From contig DHQX01000047.1 of assembly GCA_002411105.1 (NCBI GenBank), forward strand, positions 61,586-83,695: a stretch of 22,110 nt of DNA, read 5' to 3'. Each line of letters begins with the position of its first letter. Within the stretch, counting starts at the first letter, position 1. Of the stretch, positions 15,762 to 22,110 are shown piece after piece. The DNA comes from Christensenella sp. UBA5327 (GTDB lineage: Bacteria; Bacillota; Clostridia; Christensenellales; Aristaeellaceae). The notes beneath the pieces were generated by a model. The model saw nothing but the letters and a program-made list of their open reading frames with translations, was not told where the DNA came from and ran no database searches. The position numbers were made by a program, and so were the translations under genes.

Positions 15762-15790
15762 AGTCTATCTTTAGGGGGGGGAATTGTCAA
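15762..15790 (-). promoter_or_regulatory. Promoter of the phosphate operon with a C8 tract in its spacer
   Basis: On the minus strand TTGACA (15790-15785), a 17 bp spacer and TAGACT (15767-15762). The spacer contains a run of eight C. A one-base slip in that run would change the -35/-10 spacing to 16 or 18. No PHO-box repeat was recognised. Confidence 0.7.
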
Positions 15791-15867
15791 TCATCGCGCG
15801 CCCAAAACCAGCGTCGTGGCAGGCAGCCCCGCCCACGGATGGATAAACTGTCCGCCCGGCTTTCACG

Positions 15868-15896
15868 TTGCGCCGCTTAATTCCTTATGCTATACT
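15868..15896 (+). promoter_or_regulatory. Promoter of the glycogen operon
   Basis: TTGCGC (15868-15873), a 17 bp spacer and TATACT (15891-15896) preceded by TGC (extended -10). The 5' leader is about 60 nt. It diverges from the phosphate-operon promoter, with about 77 bp between the two -35 elements. Confidence 0.7.
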
Positions 15897-15961
15897 TCAT
15901 TTAGAGATACAAACTGCGCTTTATCAGCGTCTTATCTTCTCTTGAAGGGAGGAAACAACAC

Positions 15962-17968
15962 TTGCGCTATCAGTCTTTTGGGGAAGCGCAGCGGCAGGAG
16001 TTCCATCAAGGGTCTTCCCGCCATGCCTACCGCATGTTTGGCGCGCACCCCGTTTGGCAGGAGGAGAACTGCTGGCACTTTGCCGTGTGGGCCCCCAACG
16101 CCCAGGCGGTCAGCCTGACCGGGGAGTTCTGCTTCTGGGACTACACCAAACACCCCATGGAAAAACAGTTTGACGGCACCTGGGAATTGCGCCTGCCCGA
16201 CGCGCTCTTTACGCCCGAGGCGGACCCCAGGCGCTTTTCCTATGAGGGCGCCCGGGAAAAGCTGCGCAGCTACAAATACGCCGTCAAGGGGGCCGATGGG
16301 CAGTGGCACCTGAAGGGCGACCCCTTTGCCTTTGCCAGCGAGCTGCGTCCCAACACCGCAAGCCTCCTGTATGACCTGGACGGCTACGCCTGGAACGACC
16401 AGGAATGGATGGAGCGCCGGGCCCGGTGGAACCCTTACTCCAGCCCCATCAACATCTACGAGATGCACCTGGGCACCTGGCGGCGGGGTGAAAACGGCAG
16501 GATGCTCAGCTACAGCGAGATCGCCGATCAGCTCATCCCCTATATCGAGGAGATGGGCTACACCCATGTGGAGCTGCTGCCGGTCATGGAGCACCCCTTT
16601 GACAAGTCCTGGGGCTATCAGGTGACCGGTTTTTACGCCCCCACCGCCCGCTACGGCAGCCCCAAGGATTTCATGGCCTTTGTGGACCGGATGCACCAGG
16701 CCGGCATCGGCGTGATCCTGGACTGGGTGCCTGCCCACTTCCCCCGGGACGAGGTGGGGCTCAGGCGCTTTGACGGCACCCCCTGCTATGAGCACGCGGA
16801 CGACAGGCGGGCCGAGATGCACCAGTGGGGCACCATGATGTTTGACTACGCCCGGGGCGAGGTGTCCAGCTTCATGCTCTCAAACGCCTGCTACTGGCTG
16901 GAGATGTACCATGTGGACGGCCTGAGATGCGACGCGGTGTCCAGCATGATCTACCTGAACTTCGCCCGGGAGGATAACTACCTGCCCAACCAGTACGGCG
17001 GGCATGAGAACCTGGACGCCATGCGCTTTTTGCGCCGGCTCAACGAGACAGTCTATCACGACTTCCCCGGCGTCATGATGATCGCTGAGGAGTCCTCCGC
17101 CTATCCCATGGTGACCAAGCCTGTCTACACGGGCGGGCTGGGCTTTGGCTTCAAATGGAACATGGGCTGGATGAACGATATCCTGGCCTATGTCAAGTTA
17201 GACCCGGTCTACCGCCGCTGGCACCATGACAAGCTCACTTTCTCCTTCTTCTACGCCTTCAGCGAGAACTATATCCTGCCCTTCTCCCATGATGAGGTGG
17301 TGCATGGCAAGCTCAGCATGCTGGACAAAAACCCCGGGGATCTGTGGCAGAAGTTCGCAGGCCTCAGGGCGCTGTACGGCTACACCATGGCCCACCCGGG
17401 GAAGAAACTGCTGTTTATGGGCAGCGAGTTTGGCCAGTTCATCGAGTGGAAGGATGATGACCAGCTGGACTGGTTCCTGATGGTGTATGAGCGCCACCCG
17501 GACCTGTGCCGCTGTGTGCGGGTGCTCAATCACTTTTACCGGGACAACCCGGCGATGTATGAGGTGGATGACTCCTGGGACGGGTTCAAGTGGTTGGTGC
17601 CCGATGACAAGGAGCGCAGCCTCCTGGTGTTTATGCGGATGGACAAGGCGGGCAACACCCTCATCTGCATGACCAACTTTACCCCCGCCTTCTACCCCCA
17701 GTATCGCTTCGGGCTGCATGACCCGGGGGTTTTGACCGAGGTGTTCAACACCGACCTGAAAGAATACGGCGGCAGCGACCAGTATAACGCCCAGCCCCTC
17801 CACACCGTGGAGGAGCCCTGTAACCACCTGCCCTATTCGGTGGAGGTGTGTGTGCCGCCCCTGTCCACGGTTTATTTCACCTTTGAAAAGGAGGCACCCC
17901 GGCCCGTTAGGGCTGAGGAAGACTCTCCCATGGATAGCCAGGCCCCCGATCAAATAGAGGAGGATTAA
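15962..17968 (+). CDS. glgB: 1,4-alpha-glucan branching enzyme
   Basis: A 668-residue GH13 enzyme that makes the alpha-1,6 branches of glycogen. An N-terminal CBM48-type domain (about 20-130; FAVWAPNAQAVSLTGEF) precedes the catalytic barrel: EMHLGTW (167-173), DWVPAHF (254-260), nucleophile Asp324 in HVDGLRCDAVSSM, acid/base Glu376 in MIAEESSAYP, and Asp444 in LPFSHDEVVHGK. A C-terminal beta domain follows, with an acidic tail. The start is TTG at 15962 with AAGGGAGG at 15945-15952; no better in-frame ATG is near. First gene of glgBCDA, 4 bp ahead of glgC, whose ribosome site lies in the last glgB codons. Confidence 0.97.
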   Translation: MRYQSFGEAQRQEFHQGSSRHAYRMFGAHPVWQEENCWHFAVWAPNAQAVSLTGEFCFWDYTKHPMEKQFDGTWELRLPDALFTPEADPRRFSYEGAREKLRSYKYAVKGADGQWHLKGDPFAFASELRPNTASLLYDLDGYAWNDQEWMERRARWNPYSSPINIYEMHLGTWRRGENGRMLSYSEIADQLIPYIEEMGYTHVELLPVMEHPFDKSWGYQVTGFYAPTARYGSPKDFMAFVDRMHQAGIGVILDWVPAHFPRDEVGLRRFDGTPCYEHADDRRAEMHQWGTMMFDYARGEVSSFMLSNACYWLEMYHVDGLRCDAVSSMIYLNFAREDNYLPNQYGGHENLDAMRFLRRLNETVYHDFPGVMMIAEESSAYPMVTKPVYTGGLGFGFKWNMGWMNDILAYVKLDPVYRRWHHDKLTFSFFYAFSENYILPFSHDEVVHGKLSMLDKNPGDLWQKFAGLRALYGYTMAHPGKKLLFMGSEFGQFIEWKDDDQLDWFLMVYERHPDLCRCVRVLNHFYRDNPAMYEVDDSWDGFKWLVPDDKERSLLVFMRMDKAGNTLICMTNFTPAFYPQYRFGLHDPGVLTEVFNTDLKEYGGSDQYNAQPLHTVEEPCNHLPYSVEVCVPPLSTVYFTFEKEAPRPVRAEEDSPMDSQAPDQIEED

Positions 17969-17972
17969 GCCG

Positions 17973-19145
17973 ATGCCCCAAAAGAAAACCTGTGTGGCGA
18001 TGCTGCTGGCAGGCGGCCAGGGCAGCCGTCTGGGAATATTGACCCGGCATGTCGCCAAGCCTGCCGTCCCCTTTGGCGGGAAGTACCGCATCATCGACTT
18101 CCCGCTGTCCAACTGTGTCAACTCCGACATCGACACCGTGGGGGTGCTGACGCAATACAAGCCTCTTGAGCTCAACGCCTACATCGGCTCAGGTGCGCCC
18201 TGGGATCTGGACACCACCGACGGCGGCGTGTTTGTGCTGCCGCCTTATTCCCGCGGGGATGAAGGAGAGTGGTACAAGGGCACGGCCAACGCCATCTATC
18301 AAAACCTGGCCTTCATCGCCCAGTACAACCCGGATTATGTGCTGATCCTCTCGGGGGATCACATCTATAAGTGCGATTATTCCGAGATGCTGTCCCACCA
18401 CATCAAAAAGAGCGCGGCGCTGACGGTGGCGGTGCGGGAGGTGCCCTGGGAGGACGCCAGCCGCTTTGGTTTGATGAATACCGACGATGAGGGCAACATC
18501 CTGGAGTTTGAGGAGAAGCCCAAAAACCCCAAGAGCAATAAAGCCTCCATGGGCGTTTATGTGTTCAGCTTCGACAAGCTCGTCCACTATCTGGAGGCGG
18601 ACGAGGCCAACGCCAAATCCTCCAACGACTTTGGCAAAAACGTGATCCCCGCCATGCTTGACGCCGGGGAGAAGCTCACCGCCTGGAACTTTGAGGGCTA
18701 CTGGAAGGACGTGGGCACCATTGAAAGCCTGTGGGACGCCAACATGGACCTGCTGAAGTACCCGCCGCCCATTGACCTGCATGACCGCTCCTGGCGCATC
18801 TACGCCAGGAACGAGGGCGAGCCGCCCCACTACGTCTCTCCCAAAGGCTATGTGCAAAACAGCCTGGTGACCGAGGGTTGTGAGGTGTTTGGCCGGGTGA
18901 CGGGGTCTGTCCTCTCGGCTGATGTGTATGTGGAGGAGGGGGCGGTGGTGGAGGATTCCGTCATCATGCCCCACAGCGTGGTCAAAAAGGGCGCTGTGGT
19001 GCGCCGGGCCATTGTGGCGGAAAACGCGGTGGTGGGCGAGGACGCGGTCATCGGCGAGGAGACCGGCGACATCGCCGTGGTTGGCTCCGGCACCGTGGTG
19101 CCCAAGGGACACAAGCTTGCCGCCGGCAAGCAGATGGGAAAGTGA
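17973..19145 (+). CDS. glgC: Glucose-1-phosphate adenylyltransferase, catalytic subunit
   Basis: A 390-residue enzyme forming ADP-glucose from glucose-1-phosphate and ATP, the committed step of glycogen synthesis. It has the nucleotidyltransferase motif LLAGGQGSRLGILT (11-24), KPAVPFGGKYRIIDF (29-43) and SGDHIYKCDY, followed by FEEKPKNPKSNKASMGVYVF and VGTIESLWDAN. The C-terminus is a left-handed beta-helix of hexapeptide-like repeats (about 290-380; AVVEDSVIMPHSVVKKGAVV). GAGGAGG at 17957-17963 sets the start. Length is close to the Gram-positive GlgC norm. It is followed 10 bp later by glgD, its usual partner. Confidence 0.97.
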   Translation: MPQKKTCVAMLLAGGQGSRLGILTRHVAKPAVPFGGKYRIIDFPLSNCVNSDIDTVGVLTQYKPLELNAYIGSGAPWDLDTTDGGVFVLPPYSRGDEGEWYKGTANAIYQNLAFIAQYNPDYVLILSGDHIYKCDYSEMLSHHIKKSAALTVAVREVPWEDASRFGLMNTDDEGNILEFEEKPKNPKSNKASMGVYVFSFDKLVHYLEADEANAKSSNDFGKNVIPAMLDAGEKLTAWNFEGYWKDVGTIESLWDANMDLLKYPPPIDLHDRSWRIYARNEGEPPHYVSPKGYVQNSLVTEGCEVFGRVTGSVLSADVYVEEGAVVEDSVIMPHSVVKKGAVVRRAIVAENAVVGEDAVIGEETGDIAVVGSGTVVPKGHKLAAGKQMGK

Positions 19146-19155
19146 GGGGAGCGCC

Positions 19156-20280
19156 ATGAAAAAGAACGTTGTCGGCCTCATCTACACCGGGGAGCGGGTG
19201 GATGAGCTCAAGGAGCTCACCCGCTACCGCTCCGCTGCCGCCATGCCCATGCTTGGACGCTACCGGCTGATTGACTTCATCCTCTCGGTGATGCTCCACT
19301 CAGGCATCAAAAACATCGGCATCATCATGCAGAAGAACTACCACAGCCTCATGGATCACCTGGGCAGCGGGCGTGAATGGAACCTGCACGGCAAGCGCTC
19401 CGGCCTCACCATCCTGCCGCCCTACATGACAGGCGACAAGACCGGTGTGTATGAGGGGCTGCTGGACGCTCTGCACTCCAACCTCAATTTCCTCAGGCGC
19501 TCCACTGAGCGCTTTATCGTGGTAAGCGACAGCAACGTCCTGTACAAGGTGGATTTCAACGACATCGTCGCGCAGCATCTGGACCGGCAAAGCGACATCA
19601 CCCTGCTGTACAGCAAAAACGCCGACCTCAGGCGCAACGGCAGCGGGCGGTATCTGGACATCAGCGAAAACGGCACCGTGGAGAAGATGGAGTTTGACCC
19701 CACCATCCCGCATTTTGAGAACACCTATATCGGTGCCTTCCTCATCCGGCGGGAGTTGCTCATCGACCTGCTTGACCGCTCGGTGGCAGCGGGGCAGCAT
19801 CACTTCTCCCGGGGGATGCTCTCCCAAATGGTGATTGAGAAAACCCACCGGGTGGGCTCCTATGAATGCCCGGGCAGCATCTGGGTGATCGACTCGGTGC
19901 CGGCCTTTTTCAAGACCAACATGGACTTCCTGAATGATGAGGTGCGCCACCAGGTGTTCCAGGATGAAAAACCCATCTGGACCAAGCTGCGCGATGAGAT
20001 GCCCGCCCGCTATCTGGAGGGCGCCCATGTGAATAACGCCCTCATCGCCGACGGCTGCGTGATTGAAGGAACAGTGGAAAACAGCATCCTCTTCCGGGGG
20101 GTGCACATCAAGCCCGGCGCTGTGGTCAAAAACAGCATCATTATGCAGGACGCGGTGATTTACCGTGGGGTGGAGCTGGAAAACTGCATCCTGGACAAGC
20201 AGACCACCATCAGGGAAGGGGTCAGGCTCATAGCCCCCCGGGCCTATCCCATCGTTGTCGCTAAAAACATGACAATATGA
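19156..20280 (+). CDS. glgD: Glucose-1-phosphate adenylyltransferase regulatory subunit
   Basis: A 374-residue GlgC paralogue. The N-terminal loop that is GGxGxRL in GlgC reads LIYTGERVDELKELT here, so the catalytic motif is lost, as is usual for GlgD. The remaining fold is recognisable: LGRYRLIDFILS, VVSDSNVLYKVDF, GAFLIRRELLIDLL, and a C-terminal beta-helix (ALIADGCVIEGTVENSILF). In Bacillota, GlgD has little activity alone but raises GlgC activity in a mixed oligomer. The frame is open from 18922 inside glgC, but GAGGGGAG (19144-19151) and family length place the start at ATG 19156. Confidence 0.95.
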   Translation: MKKNVVGLIYTGERVDELKELTRYRSAAAMPMLGRYRLIDFILSVMLHSGIKNIGIIMQKNYHSLMDHLGSGREWNLHGKRSGLTILPPYMTGDKTGVYEGLLDALHSNLNFLRRSTERFIVVSDSNVLYKVDFNDIVAQHLDRQSDITLLYSKNADLRRNGSGRYLDISENGTVEKMEFDPTIPHFENTYIGAFLIRRELLIDLLDRSVAAGQHHFSRGMLSQMVIEKTHRVGSYECPGSIWVIDSVPAFFKTNMDFLNDEVRHQVFQDEKPIWTKLRDEMPARYLEGAHVNNALIADGCVIEGTVENSILFRGVHIKPGAVVKNSIIMQDAVIYRGVELENCILDKQTTIREGVRLIAPRAYPIVVAKNMTI

Positions 20281-20302
20281 TATGATCATGGCATAGATAT
20301 CC

Positions 20303-20322
20303 CGCGCGGGCAACCCCGCGCG
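20303..20322 (+). other. GC hairpin abutting the glgA ribosome binding site
   Basis: CGCGCGGG (20303-20310) and CCCGCGCG (20315-20322) pair perfectly around a CAAC loop, directly before AAAGGAGG (20323-20330). It lies in the 60 bp glgD-glgA gap. It could block upstream ribosomes or RNases, or keep the ribosome site exposed; no T-run follows, so it is not a standard terminator. Confidence 0.5.
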
Positions 20323-20340
20323 AAAGGAGGCAGGCCAACC

Positions 20341-22020
20341 ATGAAAATCCTGTTTACCGCAAGTGAATGCGTTCCCTTTGTTAAAACGGGTGGGCTGGCG
20401 GATGTGGTGGGCTCCCTGGCCCCGGTGCTGGCTGCCCAGGGGCATGATGTGCGCGTCATTCTGCCCAAATATGGCAGCATCCCGGAGGAGTATGAGCACC
20501 GGATGTTCCACACGGTGGATTTTGAGGTGAACCTGGGCTGGCGCCGCCAGTACTGCGGCATTGAGCAGCTGGACTTGGGCGGCGTCACCTACTATTTTCT
20601 GGATAACCGCTATTACTTCGGCCGCAACTATATTTACGGCATGGGCGGGGACGAGTATGAACGCTTCGCCTTCTTCTGCCGCGGGGTGTTAAACGCGCTG
20701 CCGCTGATTCCCTTTATGCCGGATGTGATCCACGCCCATGACTGGCAGACCGGCATGATCCCGGCGCTCCTGCGCCTCCAGTATCAGGGGCTGCCCAAGT
20801 ATGATCCCATCCGCACGGTGTTCACCATCCACAACCTCAGGTATCAGGGCGTCTTTGGCATCCGGGATGTGCAGGACGTGCTGGGCCTGCCCGACAGCGT
20901 GTTCACCGATGACAAGCTGGAGTATTTTGGCAACGCCAACTACTTAAAGGCTGGCATCGTCTATGCGGACGAGGTCACCACCGTCAGCCCCTCCTATGCT
21001 GAGGAGATCCAGACCGCCTACTACGGCGAAAACCTGGACGGGCTTTTGCGCGCCCGGAACAACCACTTGACCGGCATCTTAAACGGCATCGACATCAAGG
21101 AATACAACCCCGCGGCCGATGAGAAGATCGCCGCCAAGTACAGCGCTGATGACCTCTCCGGCAAGGCCGCCTGCAAGCGCGCCCTCCAGGAGGAGCTGGG
21201 CCTGGCTGTGCGGCCGGAGGTGCCCATTGTGGCCATGATCACCCGGCTGAGCAACCAAAAGGGCCTGGACCTGGTGGACTATGTGATCGCCGACATCATG
21301 CACGAAGACCTGCAGTTTGTCTGTCTGGGGCTGGGTGAGGCCCGGTATGTGAACCTGTTCAGCTGGGCCGAGCAGAACTATCCCGGCCGGGTGGCTGCCC
21401 GGTTTGCCATGGACTCGGCTCTGGCGCACCGCATTTATGCGGGGGCTGACATCTTCCTGATGCCCTCGGGCTTTGAGCCCTGCGGCCTCTCCCAGATGCT
21501 GGCCATGCGCTATGGCACGGTCCCCGTGGTCAGGGAAACAGGCGGTCTGAAGGACACGGTGCTCTCCTACAACGAGTTTACAGGCGATGGCAACGGCTTC
21601 TCCTTCCTCAACTACAATGCCCATGACATGCTCCATGTTCTCCAGCGCGCCCTCCACTTCTTCTGGAACAAGAAGGATGTGTGGCTTGAGCTGCAGCGCC
21701 GCGGCATGACAGCGGACTTCTCCTGGGAGGGCTCCGCCCAGCACTATGTAGACCTGTACAAAAAGGTGTCCTCGCCCGAGGCACCCTACACCCAGCCGGA
21801 AACGGCGCCCGCCCCGAAACCCGTCCCCAAGGCCAAAGACGCCAGGGCAGTGCCTGGGAAAACGCCGGCCGCCAAAACTGCGCCTGCCGCCAAACCCGTC
21901 GCCAGGGTAAGAGCCAAAAAACCGGCTGAGCCCAAGGCTGCGGCGCCAGCAGCAGAAAAGCCGGCCAAAAAAACCACCCCCAGAACCACCCGTGCCAAGA
22001 AAGAGCCAACGTCAGAATAA
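20341..22020 (+). CDS. glgA: Glycogen synthase (GT5) with basic low-complexity C-terminal tail
   Basis: A 559-residue protein. Residues 1 to about 476 are a complete GT5 ADP-glucose-dependent glycogen synthase: the ADP-glucose loop FVKTGGLADVVG (Lys15), IHAHDWQTGMIPALL, TIHNLRYQGVFG, LNGIDIKEYNP, ITRLSNQKGLDLV, and MPSGFEPCGLSQMLAMRYG with the conserved glutamate. It extends the glucan chain that GlgB branches. The last 83 residues (477-559) are very rich in Ala (about 21), Pro (about 17) and Lys (about 14) with five Arg, including repeated PAKK/RAKK-like units, resembling histone H1-like tails. Bacterial GlgA is normally about 480 residues, so this tail is extra. AAAGGAGG at 20323-20330 precedes the ATG. 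Last gene of the operon. Confidence 0.95.
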   Translation: MKILFTASECVPFVKTGGLADVVGSLAPVLAAQGHDVRVILPKYGSIPEEYEHRMFHTVDFEVNLGWRRQYCGIEQLDLGGVTYYFLDNRYYFGRNYIYGMGGDEYERFAFFCRGVLNALPLIPFMPDVIHAHDWQTGMIPALLRLQYQGLPKYDPIRTVFTIHNLRYQGVFGIRDVQDVLGLPDSVFTDDKLEYFGNANYLKAGIVYADEVTTVSPSYAEEIQTAYYGENLDGLLRARNNHLTGILNGIDIKEYNPAADEKIAAKYSADDLSGKAACKRALQEELGLAVRPEVPIVAMITRLSNQKGLDLVDYVIADIMHEDLQFVCLGLGEARYVNLFSWAEQNYPGRVAARFAMDSALAHRIYAGADIFLMPSGFEPCGLSQMLAMRYGTVPVVRETGGLKDTVLSYNEFTGDGNGFSFLNYNAHDMLHVLQRALHFFWNKKDVWLELQRRGMTADFSWEGSAQHYVDLYKKVSSPEAPYTQPETAPAPKPVPKAKDARAVPGKTPAAKTAPAAKPVARVRAKKPAEPKAAAPAAEKPAKKTTPRTTRAKKEPTSE

Positions 22021-22034
22021 GCATCCCATCACCA

Positions 22035-22072
22035 CAGGAGGCTGGCGCGCACGCGTCAGCCTCCTGTTAAAA
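22035..22072 (+). terminator. Terminator hairpin after glgA
   Basis: CAGGAGGCTG (22035-22044) pairs perfectly with CAGCCTCCTG (22057-22066) around a GC-rich loop that can pair further; TTAAAATT follows. It starts 15 bp after the glgA stop. The T-run is weak, but the stem is strong. Confidence 0.75.
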
Positions 22073-22110
22073 TTCCCAGGCGCTTAGTTAGTGTCTCCTG
22101 AATAACCAAC

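Noticed and set aside
18922..19155. Longer start for glgD inside glgC
   Set aside because: The upstream extension translates to low-complexity Arg/Trp/Ser-rich sequence out of frame with glgC, while ATG 19156 has a ribosome site and matches the GlgD family start.
20258..20286. Separate promoter for glgA from the TATGATATGAT repeat
   Set aside because: The best -35 candidate (TTGTCG) is 15 or 20 bp away, both poor spacings, and it overlaps glgD codons.
1..22110. CRISPR arrays, tRNA or rRNA genes, prophage or insertion sequences
   Set aside because: No regularly spaced repeats, cloverleaf with anticodon, rRNA-like sequence, transposase or integrase frame was seen on either strand.

Overview
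The window looks like chromosome of a fairly GC-rich Bacillota (class Clostridia-type) bacterium. Supporting points are strong AGGAGG-type ribosome binding sites, TTG and GTG starts, a T-box riboswitch ahead of cysS, a glgB-glgC-glgD-glgA glycogen operon with a separate GlgD subunit, and a divergent second EF-G. Most genes are about 60% GC by eye. One block, roughly 3864-8679, is near 40% GC and has a different codon style.

Layout. (1) 1-3863, + strand: the end of a GNAT acetyltransferase, an EF-G paralogue with its own promoter and terminator, and homoserine dehydrogenase. (2) 3864-8679: an AT-rich island. It starts with about 600 bp of unassigned sequence. A strong promoter then precedes a sodium:solute symporter, a 36-residue one-helix protein, a fold-type I PLP aminotransferase/lyase and a RidA imine deaminase, followed by a YheO/DauR-type regulator with its own promoter. 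It reads as an inducible import-and-catabolism cassette for an amino acid or related amine, probably acquired horizontally. (3) 8680-15688, - strand: a phosphate module (Na/Pi cotransporter with PhoU-like tail, a membrane-anchored metallophosphoesterase-like protein that has lost the expected metal-binding histidines, and polyphosphate kinase), then a Cys T-box, cysS and a small ComEA-like helix-hairpin-helix protein. The cysS promoter and the base of T-box stem I lie inside the 3' end of ppk. (4) 15962-22020, + strand: the glycogen operon glgBCDA, divergent from the phosphate module and closed by a hairpin. GlgA carries an 83-residue Ala/Pro/Lys-rich tail that GT5 synthases normally lack.

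Functional reading. The divergent pair of transcription units makes two storage polymers, polyphosphate and glycogen, from one 273 bp intergenic region. The most unusual items are the pseudo-phosphoesterase between Pi uptake and polyphosphate synthesis, the C8 tract inside the promoter of that operon, the basic GlgA tail, and the island with its tiny membrane protein and candidate operator. I found no CRISPR array, tRNA, rRNA or intact mobile element. All assignments come from reading the sequence; no database search was run.
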